A DNA stretch of 18,182 bases, taken from NCBI GenBank assembly GCA_036558265.1, contig DATBFY010000284.1, forward strand, positions 1 to 18,182, written 5' to 3'. Position 1 is the stretch's first letter, and each line of letters opens with the position of its first letter. Under the pieces are notes generated by a model, which was not told the origin of the DNA, did not search any database, and was given only the letters and a program-made list of their open reading frames with translations. Shown here one piece after another: positions 1-7,873 of this stretch. Position numbers and translations under genes: made by a program. Origin of the DNA: RYN-433 sp036558265. GTDB lineage: Bacteria; Planctomycetota; Phycisphaerae; Tepidisphaerales; Tepidisphaeraceae.

Positions 1-3000
1 CGTGCGCGCCGAGTCGTTGGTGACCTTGCCCGCCAGGTCCAGGGTCGAGCCGGCGTCCACCGTATAGGTGGAGAAGCCGCCGCCGCTGGTCAGGGTCAGC
101 GTGCCGGTCAGGACGTTGTTGCCCGCGGCCGAGCGGATGACGCCCGGGCCGTCGGGGTTCTGCCCGCCGCTGCCGCCACCGCTGGTCTTGAAGTTGTTGG
201 GGATCGTGACGCCCGCCGGGTTGTCCATGACCAGCGAGGTCGGGTTGGCGTTGCTGGTCGGGTCGGTGACGGTCACGAGGTTGGTCGCGTTGCCCAGCGC
301 GCCGCCGTTGCGCACCTTGAGCGTCCCGCCGGTCACGTTCACGTTGCCCGAGAACGTGTTGGCCGTCGGCAGCACCCACGTGCCCGCGCCGTTCTTGTTC
401 AGCGCCGTCACCAGGTTCGTGCCCGACCCCGCGCCGCTGCCCGGCGCGTCCGAGATCGTCGGCGCGAACACGTTGTCGTCCTTGTTCGTGCCGTTGAGCG
501 TGATCGTCAGGCTCGTCAGGTTGGTCGCAGGGTTGATGTTGGTGATGACCGGAGCGCCGGTGTTCGTGAACGCCAGCGGCGCGCCCGCGGCGCCCGAGGC
601 GTCGAACGTCGCGTTGCCGTTGATCGTCATCAGGCGGTCGGTGCTCGCCGCCGTCGTGCCGTTAAACCGGAGCGTCGCCCCGCCGATCGTCAGGTTCGTC
701 AGGTCGGCCGACGACTGCCCGATCGACGACGGCAGCCCGCCGTTTGCCAGCGAGCTGACCACCACGGTTCCCGCGGTGATCGCGGTCGCGCCCTGGTAAG
801 TGTTGGCGGCGTTGCTCAGGTTAAGCGTCCCGGTCTGGGTCTTGATCAGGCCCCCGGTGCCGCTGACCACGTTCGGGACGGAGAGCGTCGTGCCGCTGTT
901 GTCCTGGAACGTCGTATCGGCGTTGAGCGCGACGGTGCCGACCAGCGCGTTGGACGTACCGCTCCCGGAGATGAACGTGCCGCCGTTGCTGACGACCTTC
1001 TTGTCCAGTGCGGCCGCCAACGCCCACAACTGGAAGCTGGCGCCGCTCGACACGGTGAGCGTCCTGGTCGGATCGCCCAGCCCGGTCGTGGTGGATTCCA
1101 GGCTCAGGATCCCGCCCTGGACGTTCACGTCCCCCAGCGCGGGGTCGACGGTCACACCCACCAGGCTGAACTGGTTGCCGCCGACCTTGGTCAGGTTGTA
1201 GGCGTGCCCGGTGGTGGAAAGCTGCGTCGGGTTGCCCAGGTTGCGGATGTCGAAGCGGCCGGTGCCGCCGACGGTCGTGTCCCCCGCCAGCGTGACGTTC
1301 TCCAGCGCGTTGTTCTGCCCGCCGCTGAAGTTCGCCAGCGCGCCCTGGCCGTTGAAGCCCTCGCCCGAGACCGTGATCGCCTCCTGCGAGAGCTGGTTGG
1401 CGTTCACGTCCAGCGTGCCGCCCGGCAGGATGATCGTGCCGCCGTTGGTCGAGCCCAGCGTGAACGCGCCGGCCGCGCGGAGGATGCCGTTGGAGACGGT
1501 GATCGTGCCGTCGTAATTGGGGCTGGGCGTGGGGAAGCCGATCGTGCCCGTCCCGGTGAGGTTCACCGCGCCCGTGCCCGACATCGCATTGGCCAGGATG
1601 AACCCGTCGTTGCGGTTGATGACCAGCGTGGCGTTGTTGATCACCGGGCCGGTGCCGATGCTCCCCCCGACGCCCGCGTCGCCGATCTGCAGCGTGCCGC
1701 CGTTGATGACCGTGCCGCCCGTGTAGTCGTTGATGCCGCTGTTGCTCAGCACCAGCGTGCCGGCGCCGTTCTTGGTCAGACGCGTCAGGCCGGTGATGTT
1801 GCCCGGGCCCGTCAGGGTGTAGTTCTGGGCGGTGTTGTCCACGATCACGTTCGCCGGCGCCAGCATCGTGGTCAGGTTGACGGTCGTGTTGGTGGCGGTG
1901 TCGTCGAAGAGGACGGCGTCCCCGACCGCGCCCGGCTGGAGGTAGGTGGTGACGTTGCCGCTGTTGATCTCCTTCCAGTTCTGCGTCGTGTCAACGTCCC
2001 AGTCGCCCGAGACCGATCCGGTCCACTTGGGGAAGTCGATGCCGGTGATGTTCAGGTCGATCGAGTGCGTCGCGGTGTTGTTGACCAGGTTCGCGATCGC
2101 GCGCGGCGGAAGCTGGGCAAGGTTGAAGCCGGCCAGGCCGTCGCCGCCCAGGTCGCCCGTGTACTTGAGCAGTTGATACTGCCCGATGCCAATGCCGAAG
2201 CCCGAAACCTTGATGTCGTTGGACCCCGTCGCGGCGAGCTGCCCGCCCGTCACGTCGATGATCGAGTGCCCCGCGTCGGTGAAGAACGATTGGACGGTGC
2301 CGCCCCCGGTGAAGGACAGGCCGTTCTCGAACGTCAGCGTCGCCGGGTTGGCCACGTCCCCGCCGCCCACCGTCGTGCCAAACCCGACGTTGACCCCGCC
2401 CTTGACGTGCCCGCCGCCGCTGAGCGTGACGGGACTGGTCAGCGTGTAACCGCCCGACGAGGCGTAGTCGGTCACGTCCAGCGTCCCGCCCTGCGCCACG
2501 ACGATCGCCGGCGAGGAGAGCACGCCGTTGGTGGTCAGCTTGAGAGTGCCGGCGTTGACCTGGGTGGGGCCGACGACGCTGGTGAACGCGTTGAGCGCCA
2601 GCGTCCCGCCGCCGACCGTCAGCGCGCCGGTGATGCTGTTGAGCCCGGACAGCGTCCAGGTCCCGCTGCCCTCCTTGAACACGTTGTAGCTCGCGCTGCT
2701 GTTGGTGCCGATGACCGAGCCGGTCACCTCGCCGTCCGCGGCGCCGTTGAGGTGCAGGTTGCGGATGCCCGACAGGTTGTTCGCCAGGTCGGTCGCGATG
2801 GTCAGCTTGCCGCCGGCAGACTGGATCGTGTAGTCGGAGCCCCCCTGGTTCATCGTGATCGTGCCCGTCCAGGTGTTGTTGCCGGCGACGTTCACCAGGT
2901 GCGGAAGCGTCAAGCTGGCGCCCTGCCGCGCTTCGAAGGTGATCGGCTCGGGCGCGAACGTGATTCCGCCGGTCGGGTCAGCGCTGCCGTCCAGTTCCAG

Positions 3001-3765
3001 GCGTCCCAGGCCGCCGACGTTGCCCGGTATCAGGGTCACCGCGTTCGTCGAACCTGACGTGTTGCCCAGCGCGTTGGCCGCCGAAATCCGGATCGCGCCG
3101 TTCTCGATCCGCGTCGTGCCGTCGTAGTCGTTCGTGTTCCCCGTGATGAACAACGTCCCGGTGCCCTGCTTGGTGAGTCGCCCGGATTGCGTGACCAAAC
3201 CGTTAAAATACGTGTTGAAGGCCCCCGTGACGATCAGCGTTCGCTGGTTCACATTCGCAGGCACCCCCATCCCGATGTTTGCGACGCCCAGCTCGCCGTT
3301 GAACACCAGGTCCGCCGTCGCCGCGTTGATGCTCCCCTGGCGCGGCCGCACGCCGGCGCTGATCGTCTGCGTCACCGAGCTGTTGTTGACGATGTCGCCG
3401 CCCCCAGTCGTGCCCGTGCTCCCGACGACCATCACGTTCCCGCCGATATTAAACGCCCCGGCCCCGGCGTCGAACGTGATCGTGTGCGCGAGCTGCGCCG
3501 AGTTCGTCGAGTTGTTGAACGGCGTCAGTCGCGTCGTGCCCGCGAAGTGCAGGTCGTCCGTCGCGTCACCCGCCGCGCCGTTGAAGTTCGGCAGCGTGTC
3601 GGAGTTCCAGTTCTTGGCTGTCAGAAAATTGTCGTCGGCGCCCCCGCCGTCCCACGTCTTGGTGGCGGCCTGGGTTCGACCGGCAAACGGCGAAATGGTT
3701 GCGAGTGCGGCGACGGCGGCGAGTGACAGTTTGACCCTCTTCTGATACGGCGAACGAACGGACAT
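1..3765 (-). CDS. Autotransporter-associated beta-strand repeat (PATR-type) surface protein, 3' end outside window
   Basis: The frame is open without a stop from the ATG at 3765 down to base 1, giving 1255 codons, and the C-terminus lies beyond the window. The start has a strong GGAGG five bases upstream (3771-3775). Residues 1-33 form a signal peptide (KRVK, then an Ala/Leu-rich stretch). The mature start has the head motif usual for this family: TWDGGG at 37-42, NW at 52-53, then a DDLHFAG strand. A second head-like module lies near residues 581-622 (WTG, NW at 596-597, DAVLFDD). Between and after them are Gly/Asn/Thr-rich repeats such as LTKNGAGTLVLSN...DYTGGT...INGGTLQIG (near 661) and NTYQGATAITAGTVVV (near 988). 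Such repeats build a long beta-helix exposed on the surface. No beta-barrel domain can be seen; since two neighbours end in PEP-CTERM tails, this protein may too, but that end is missing. Its ligand and role are unknown. Confidence 0.93.
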   Translation of the reverse strand, partial: MSVRSPYQKRVKLSLAAVAALATISPFAGRTQAATKTWDGGGADDNFLTAKNWNSDTLPNFNGAAGDATDDLHFAGTTRLTPFNNSTNSAQLAHTITFDAGAGAFNIGGNVMVVGSTGTTGGGDIVNNSSVTQTISAGVRPRQGSINAATADLVFNGELGVANIGMGVPANVNQRTLIVTGAFNTYFNGLVTQSGRLTKQGTGTLFITGNTNDYDGTTRIENGAIRISAANALGNTSGSTNAVTLIPGNVGGLGRLELDGSADPTGGITFAPEPITFEARQGASLTLPHLVNVAGNNTWTGTITMNQGGSDYTIQSAGGKLTIATDLANNLSGIRNLHLNGAADGEVTGSVIGTNSSASYNVFKEGSGTWTLSGLNSITGALTVGGGTLALNAFTSVVGPTQVNAGTLKLTTNGVLSSPAIVVAQGGTLDVTDYASSGGYTLTSPVTLSGGGHVKGGVNVGFGTTVGGGDVANPATLTFENGLSFTGGGTVQSFFTDAGHSIIDVTGGQLAATGSNDIKVSGFGIGIGQYQLLKYTGDLGGDGLAGFNLAQLPPRAIANLVNNTATHSIDLNITGIDFPKWTGSVSGDWDVDTTQNWKEINSGNVTTYLQPGAVGDAVLFDDTATNTTVNLTTMLAPANVIVDNTAQNYTLTGPGNITGLTRLTKNGAGTLVLSNSGINDYTGGTVINGGTLQIGDAGVGGSIGTGPVINNATLVINRNDGFILANAMSGTGAVNLTGTGTIGFPTPSPNYDGTITVSNGILRAAGAFTLGSTNGGTIILPGGTLDVNANQLSQEAITVSGEGFNGQGALANFSGGQNNALENVTLAGDTTVGGTGRFDIRNLGNPTQLSTTGHAYNLTKVGGNQFSLVGVTVDPALGDVNVQGGILSLESTTTGLGDPTRTLTVSSGASFQLWALAAALDKKVVSNGGTFISGSGTSNALVGTVALNADTTFQDNSGTTLSVPNVVSGTGGLIKTQTGTLNLSNAANTYQGATAITAGTVVVSSLANGGLPSSIGQSSADLTNLTIGGATLRFNGTTAASTDRLMTINGNATFDASGAAGAPLAFTNTGAPVITNINPATNLTSLTITLNGTNKDDNVFAPTISDAPGSGAGSGTNLVTALNKNGAGTWVLPTANTFSGNVNVTGGTLKVRNGGALGNATNLVTVTDPTSNANPTSLVMDNPAGVTIPNNFKTSGGGSGGQNPDGPGVIRSAAGNNVLTGTLTLTSGGGFSTYTVDAGSTLDLAGKVTNDSART

Positions 3766-3822
3766 CGGTTCCTCCGGAATCCTGGTGAATGTCATGCTGG
3801 GAATCGGAGAGATTATGCGCTG

Positions 3823-3840
3823 CGACCGGGGACCCGGTCG
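3823..3840. promoter_or_regulatory. Perfect 8-bp inverted repeat between divergent genes
   Basis: CGACCGGG and CCCGGTCG are separated by only GA, too short a loop for a stable RNA hairpin unless the inner pairs open. It looks more like a DNA dyad bound by a dimeric regulator. It lies 58 bases upstream of the beta-strand-repeat gene start on the minus strand. No matching regulator is encoded nearby, so the role is inferred. Confidence 0.35.
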
Positions 3841-4011
3841 TGCCTTCCGCGCGAAATCTCCCCGCCGTGATCCACTTTTTGCGTGAACCCCTGGCTAGAC
3901 TAATCAACAGCGCAGCCGCGAAATTGTTGGCGCGAAATTATGAAACGCAAATCTGGGCCGACCGTAACGAACATGACGCCTGCACAAACCGCGTTAACCA
4001 TCGCAAAGGTC

Positions 4012-4039
4012 TGGAAAACTGCGCGCCAACCCGGATACT
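4012..4039 (+). promoter_or_regulatory. Possible promoter of the CHAD gene (leaderless transcript)
   Basis: TGGAAA (4012-4017) and GATACT (4034-4039) are 16 bases apart, each matching 4 of 6 bases of the sigma-70 consensus. Transcription would begin almost at the ATG at 4049, which has no Shine-Dalgarno sequence in front of it; that would fit a leaderless mRNA. The match is weak. Confidence 0.25.
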
Positions 4040-4048
4040 CTGCGCCAT

Positions 4049-5113
4049 ATGTCGTTTCAATTCGAGCTCGGTGAATCCGTCGAGGCCGGGGTGCGCCGCA
4101 TCATCGGTGAACAGCTCACCCAGGCCGCCCAGGAACTCCGCAGCGCCGCGCCCCGGACCGCCGATGCCGCCATCCACAGCGCCCGAAAACGCCTCAAACG
4201 CGTCCGCGCCGTGCTCCGCCTGGTCCGCGGCGAACTTGGCGAACCGGTCTTCTCCCGTGAAAACCAATCCCTCCGCGACGCCGCCGCCAACCTTTCCGAG
4301 GCGCGGGACGCGGCCGTCCTGGTGACCACGCTGGACGAGCTGAAAGGTCGGATCGACCCCGAAGCGTTCGCCGACGCCCGCAAACGGCTCGCGGCGCGCC
4401 GCCGCAGGGTCAAACGCCGCGTGCTCGACGCCGGACGGGGCCTGACCTCCGCCGCCGCCACCCTCGAGCACGTGAACGCCCGGTCCGACACTTGGCGCGT
4501 CGAAAAGGACGCCTGGCGCGCGCTGGACGTCAAACAAACCTACCGAAGAGCCCGCGCCGCACACCAGATCGCCCACGTCGGCGCCGACGCCGAACTCTTC
4601 CACGAGTGGCGCAAGCAGGTCAAGCACCTCTGGCACCAATTGGAAGTCGTCGAACCGATCTGGCCCAAGGTGATCAGGGAACTCTCGGATCAGGCCCACG
4701 ACCTGGCGGACCTGTTGGGCAAGGATCACGACCTGGCCGTCCTCAAGGACGTGCTGGAGGCCGAGTCCCCTACGCCGGCACAGGGAAACGCCGCCCCATC
4801 CGCGGTCGTGGAAGTGGTGGACGCCACCCGCGCCGACCTCCAGCGGCAGGCGCAGGCATTGGGTGCGCGGGTGTTCGCCGAGCGGCCCAAGGCGTTCGCG
4901 CGTCGCTTGGCCGCTTATTGGCGTGCCTGGCAGACCGAGGTGGCGGGGGCCGTCCAGGCCGAGCCCGCTGTGACGTTGACGCCGCCAGGCCCGGACGACA
5001 CGCCGCCCGCGGCGACCGGGCCGGACGCGGTCACCGAGCCGACCGACCCGGGCGCGGGGGCCGCCGGCGCGATCGCACCCGTCCTGCCGTCCCCACAAGC
5101 GAAGTCGGCCTGA
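4049..5113 (+). CDS. CHAD domain-containing protein
   Basis: This 354-residue protein has no signal peptide and should be cytoplasmic. CHAD domains are alpha-helical bundles with conserved histidines and many basic residues that bind inorganic polyphosphate. Two helical half-repeats are visible. The first has HSARKRLKRVR (43-53) and ARDAAVL (85-91). The second has HEWRKQVKHLWHQL (185-198) and the matching KDHDLAVL (225-232). The basic stretch RKRLAARRRRVKRR lies at 111-124. The last 50 residues are a Pro/Ala/Thr/Asp-rich tail of low complexity without recognisable fold. No CYTH domain is fused and no polyphosphate kinase or phosphatase gene is present nearby, so the partner is unknown. No Shine-Dalgarno sequence precedes the ATG, but the frame and the FxLxxxE-like start typical of the family support it. 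Confidence 0.88.
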   Translation: MSFQFELGESVEAGVRRIIGEQLTQAAQELRSAAPRTADAAIHSARKRLKRVRAVLRLVRGELGEPVFSRENQSLRDAAANLSEARDAAVLVTTLDELKGRIDPEAFADARKRLAARRRRVKRRVLDAGRGLTSAAATLEHVNARSDTWRVEKDAWRALDVKQTYRRARAAHQIAHVGADAELFHEWRKQVKHLWHQLEVVEPIWPKVIRELSDQAHDLADLLGKDHDLAVLKDVLEAESPTPAQGNAAPSAVVEVVDATRADLQRQAQALGARVFAERPKAFARRLAAYWRAWQTEVAGAVQAEPAVTLTPPGPDDTPPAATGPDAVTEPTDPGAGAAGAIAPVLPSPQAKSA

Positions 5114-5197
5114 TCGATCCCTTCAGAAATGCCGACTCGCCGTCCCGTGCCGGCTCAAAATCGTGTTGCATTTGCTTGCTCGATCGTTACGCTGGTG

Positions 5198-5215
5198 ACC
5201 CACGTTTTGTTGGGT
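5198..5215 (+). other. Small hairpin upstream of the PEP-CTERM gene
   Basis: ACCCA and TGGGT flank an 8-base loop (CGTTTTGT). It lies 85 bases after the CHAD stop and 50 bases before the next start. It may be a weak terminator or leader structure; no T-run follows. A similar hairpin occurs at 6101-6118. Confidence 0.25.
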
Positions 5216-5265
5216 GAAGGGCGGATTCACATCGAGACGTACGCATCGGTGAGGAGCGTGACATC

Positions 5266-6069
5266 ATGCAGTGGAGAGGACTTGCCCTGGCGGGCGGATT
5301 GAGCGCGGCTTCGACCTTCTCCGCGGTAGCCGCGATGGTCCCGATTCCCGTTTCGGGGTTCAACCAGGACATCATCGTCGATACCGGCGCGGCGGCGCCG
5401 CAGAACGTCGTCACCGCGACGATGGACGATGGCACGGTCCAGACCGGCGGCCTGTTCACCGGGAACACCTGGTACCAGGTGGGCTACAACACGGCCGCGC
5501 CCGCGACCGGCCTGCCCGCCGGCGTCGTCACCGTCAGCGCGGCCGATCCGACCGTAACGTTCCGGCTCGCGCCCGCCAACGGGAACAACGCGTTGATGCT
5601 GGATACCACCGGCTCGGGCGCCAGCGGATCGCTGGTCCTGACCGCCCCGGCACGCTACACCGCGCTGACCGTCCTGACGTCCACCGGCAATGGCGCGGGG
5701 ACGCTGATCCCCACCTTGCACTATTCCAACGGCGCCGCCGACAAGACGCTGGCGACCATCACGTCCGGCGACTGGTTCGGCGGCAGCCCCGTCGCGTACA
5801 CCGGAAGTGGCCGGGTGGACGTGTCGGACGGCTCGTTCAACAGCGTGGGGACGGACAACCCGCGGATCTATCAGGTCAACATCGACCTGGCCGGACAGGG
5901 CGCCGATCAGAACCCGATCTCAAGCATCTCCTTCGCCTTCACCGGCTCGGACCCCAACACGCACACGGCGATCTACGGGCTGAGCGGCTCGGCCGTGCCA
6001 GAGCCGGGGTCCGTCGGCGTGCTGGGCCTGCTGCTGGGCGCGGCGTTGACGCGACGATCTCGCGAATAA
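5266..6069 (+). CDS. PEP-CTERM sorting domain-containing exported protein
   Basis: This 267-residue protein starts with a signal peptide (MQWRGLALAGG..., likely cleaved after VAA at 21-23) and ends with a PEP-CTERM tail: VPEPGS at 244-249, a hydrophobic stretch GVLGLLLGAAL, then RRSRE. Such tails direct the protein to an exosortase, which removes the tail and delivers the protein to the cell surface or matrix. The body (about 30-240) is rich in Gly, Thr, Ser and Ala with alternating hydrophobic strands, so a beta-sandwich is likely; no catalytic motif was recognised. GAGGAG lies nine bases before the ATG. No exosortase gene is in the window. Confidence 0.88.
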   Translation: MQWRGLALAGGLSAASTFSAVAAMVPIPVSGFNQDIIVDTGAAAPQNVVTATMDDGTVQTGGLFTGNTWYQVGYNTAAPATGLPAGVVTVSAADPTVTFRLAPANGNNALMLDTTGSGASGSLVLTAPARYTALTVLTSTGNGAGTLIPTLHYSNGAADKTLATITSGDWFGGSPVAYTGSGRVDVSDGSFNSVGTDNPRIYQVNIDLAGQGADQNPISSISFAFTGSDPNTHTAIYGLSGSAVPEPGSVGVLGLLLGAALTRRSRE

Positions 6070-6100
6070 ACGCGATCCCGCCCCATTCAATCCGGCCGTC

Positions 6101-6118
6101 AGCCCACGCTTGTGGGTT
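6101..6118 (+). terminator. Hairpin after the PEP-CTERM gene, possible terminator
   Basis: CCCAC and GTGGG flank the tetraloop GCTT, and the stem can extend by a G-T and an A-T pair. It begins 32 bases after the stop at 6069. Only TTAA follows, not a real T-run, so termination would be weak. It could instead belong to the leader of the next gene. Confidence 0.35.
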
Positions 6119-6184
6119 AATCATCTCACGGTTACTGTCGCATGGATCGACGGTAGGTCCGGTTCCCATTCCCGCGAGGTTGGC

Positions 6185-6796
6185 ATGACGCGATGGTCGG
6201 TTGCGATGGCGCTCGTCGGATTGATGGTGGTGGTGGCGGGGCGCGTCCGGGCGGATGACAAGCAAGACGTGACCAGGGGGGCGCAGGCTTGGGTCAACGC
6301 GCTGCTCGACGGCGACGTCGCCGCCGTCAAGGCGCACTCGATCGGCGACGAGAAGGAACTGACCAAGTGGGAGGCCGTCACGAAGATGCTGGGGGCGATG
6401 AAGCGGCTGAACGAGGCCGCCGTCGCCAAGTTCGGCGACCAGGGGGCGATGCTGGGCGCCGGCGCCCGCCGCCCCGACTTTGCGCAGATCCAGAAGGATT
6501 CGCAGATCCAGGTCGCCGGTGACGAGGCAACCCTGATCAACAAGGACCGCCGCCCGCTCAAGCTCAAGAAAGATGGCAAGGAGTGGAAGGTCGTGCTGGG
6601 CTCGATCCAGGACAACAGCCGCGCCGACGCCGCACAGATGGCGGCGATCACGGGCGCCCTGTCCGGCGTTGCCGACGAAATCAAGGACGGCAAATATCCC
6701 ACCGCGCGCGAGGCGCTGATGGCGCTGGGACAGAAGATCAAGGCCGCCGGTACAGGCGGCGGCGGCGGTCCGGGCAAACCCGATGACCCGAAGTAG
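6185..6796 (+). CDS. Exported protein of unknown function
   Basis: I do not recognise a named family. The start chosen at 6185 gives 203 residues and a clean signal peptide (MTRWSVAMALVGLMVVVAG, cleavage probably near VRA|DD), with GAGG five bases upstream; an in-frame ATG at 6110 would add 25 residues that spoil the signal. The mature part begins with an amphipathic helix (AWVNALLDGDVAAVKAH), has an alpha region, then strand-like segments ending in KLKKDGKEWKVVLGS. That order recalls small NTF2-like/SnoaL-type domains, but this is inference only. The end is Gly/Pro-rich and charged (GGGGGPGKPDDPK). It lies downstream of the PEP-CTERM gene on the same strand and converges on the LutA-like gene 52 bases further on. 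Confidence 0.75.
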   Translation: MTRWSVAMALVGLMVVVAGRVRADDKQDVTRGAQAWVNALLDGDVAAVKAHSIGDEKELTKWEAVTKMLGAMKRLNEAAVAKFGDQGAMLGAGARRPDFAQIQKDSQIQVAGDEATLINKDRRPLKLKKDGKEWKVVLGSIQDNSRADAAQMAAITGALSGVADEIKDGKYPTAREALMALGQKIKAAGTGGGGGPGKPDDPK

Positions 6797-6848
6797 GGTG
6801 CTGAAACCAACGCTGCGTAGCCTTCTGAACCACGGGCTTCATCCCGCC

Positions 6849-7601
6849 TCACCACTCGTTTAAATTCATCCCCATCGCCTCCGCCATCAGTTCCGCGATG
6901 TGCCGCACCTTCGTCGGTACGTTGCCGCGGTGGCACATGCCGCTGATGTTCATCGTGCAGCCCGCGTCGTTGCAGATCGTGGTGGCGGCCTGGGTGGCGG
7001 CGATGCACGCGACCTTGTCCTCCACGATCGCGCCGCTGATCTCGGGGTACTTGACGGCGAACGTCCCGCCGAAACCGCAGCACTGGTCGGTCTTCTCCAT
7101 CGGGACGAAGTGGACGTTGCCCATCTGCCGCAGGAGGCGCACGCCCTCGTCGCGCACGCCGATGCCGCGCAGGTGACACGTATAGTGATACGTGATCGTC
7201 TCCGGGCTGGGCATCTTGAATTGCGCGAAATCGACCTTGAGCACCTTGTCGAGGAACTCGACGAACTCGTACGTCCGCGCGACCAGGCGCTTCATGCCCG
7301 GTTCCCACGCCGGGTCGCCGTGGAAGAGGTGCCGGTAGTGCTCGCGCACCATGGCGCAGCAGCTCCCGCTGGGGGTGACGACGTAGTCGTAGGGCTCGAA
7401 GATCTCGATCATCCGCTTGCCCAGATCCGCGGCCTCGGGCTGAAAGCCATTGTTGTAGAACGGCTGACCGCAGCAGGTCTGGGCGTCGGGAAAACAGACG
7501 CGGCAACCCAGGCGTTCGAGGATCCGGGTGACCGCGACGCCGACGTGCGGGTAGAACTGGTCGGTCAGGCAGGTGACGAACAGGGCGACGTTGTGGGGCA
7601 T
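6849..7601 (-). CDS. lutA: LutA-like (Fe-S)-binding / CCG-domain oxidoreductase subunit
   Basis: This 250-residue protein matches LutA/YkgE, one of three subunits of the LutABC enzyme that oxidises L-lactate to pyruvate. It has two cysteine-rich CCG domains. The first has C11, CCGQP at 43-47 and the SGSCC motif at 78-82. The second has C142, QCCGFGG at 173-179 and C210/C215. These Cys sets bind Fe-S clusters or take part in thiol redox chemistry. The start at 7601 gives MPHNVALFVTCL, which matches the usual family start; an upstream in-frame ATG at 7682 lies inside a repeat element and is unlikely. No clear Shine-Dalgarno sequence is seen. The usual partners lutB and lutC are not next to it here. 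It is divergent from the GH78 gene, which suggests a link to rhamnose breakdown, because that pathway can end in L-lactate. Other heterodisulfide-reductase-like or glycolate oxidase roles are possible. Confidence 0.87.
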   Translation of the reverse strand: MPHNVALFVTCLTDQFYPHVGVAVTRILERLGCRVCFPDAQTCCGQPFYNNGFQPEAADLGKRMIEIFEPYDYVVTPSGSCCAMVREHYRHLFHGDPAWEPGMKRLVARTYEFVEFLDKVLKVDFAQFKMPSPETITYHYTCHLRGIGVRDEGVRLLRQMGNVHFVPMEKTDQCCGFGGTFAVKYPEISGAIVEDKVACIAATQAATTICNDAGCTMNISGMCHRGNVPTKVRHIAELMAEAMGMNLNEW

Positions 7602-7660
7602 CGGGCGATCGGTTGCGAGTTTGAGGGTTCGGTCAGCTCCCGTGCGTTCGTTTGGCACCG

Positions 7661-7762
7661 CGTCATCCTGAGGGAGTTTCAACGACCGAAGGATCTGGCC
7701 TCGAGCGGAAAACCGGGCCGATTTGCCCTCCGGGCAGATCCTTCGCTTCGCTCAGGATGACG
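7661..7762. repeat. Inverted-repeat element of about 100 bp (REP/MITE-like)
   Basis: The outer arms CGTCATCCTGAG (7661-7672) and CTCAGGATGACG (7751-7762) are exact reverse complements. Further in, CGAAGGATCTG (7687-7697) pairs with CAGATCCTTCG (7735-7745). The left arm carries about nine extra bases between the two paired blocks. From memory, arms with GTCATCCTGAG...GAAGGATCT recur in many unrelated soil bacteria as dispersed intergenic repeats; this could not be checked here. No transposase gene is present. It sits in the gap between the divergent LutA-like and GH78 genes. Confidence 0.75.
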
Positions 7763-7804
7763 TCGCGCATCAACGCGACGAGAATCATACCCCGATCTCG
7801 GGCG

Positions 7805-7834
7805 TTGGTTTCCCGTGGCGTTGGCCGCTACAGT
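7805..7834 (+). promoter_or_regulatory. Possible promoter of the GH78 gene
   Basis: TTGGTT (7805-7810) and TACAGT (7829-7834) are 18 bases apart. It would place the transcript start near 7842 and so rule out the ATG at 7835, favouring the start at 7874. It lies just outside the inverted-repeat element. Confidence 0.35.
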
Positions 7835-7873
7835 ATGCCCCGCCCGTCGCCAAGACAAGGAAGCGAAGACCCG

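Noticed and set aside
1204..3057. Plus-strand open frame of 617 codons
   Set aside because: It is the exact antisense codon frame of the beta-strand-repeat gene. Its translation is Arg/Val/Asp-rich without domains, while the minus strand gives clear repeat motifs and a signal peptide.
3938..5098. Minus-strand open frame of 386 codons opposite the CHAD gene
   Set aside because: Gly/Val/Arg-rich translation with no domain; the plus strand has clear CHAD motifs.
6110..6184. Upstream start for the small exported protein
   Set aside because: It would put 25 residues before the signal peptide and begins inside the hairpin; GAGG supports 6185.
7661..7762. CRISPR or insertion sequence at the inverted repeat
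   Set aside because: Only one pair of arms, no repeated spacer units and no transposase frame.
7652..7873. N-terminal extension of the GH78 protein to the first possible start
   Set aside because: The extra codons translate the inverted-repeat element and promoter region and have no family similarity; a ribosome site fits the start at 7874.
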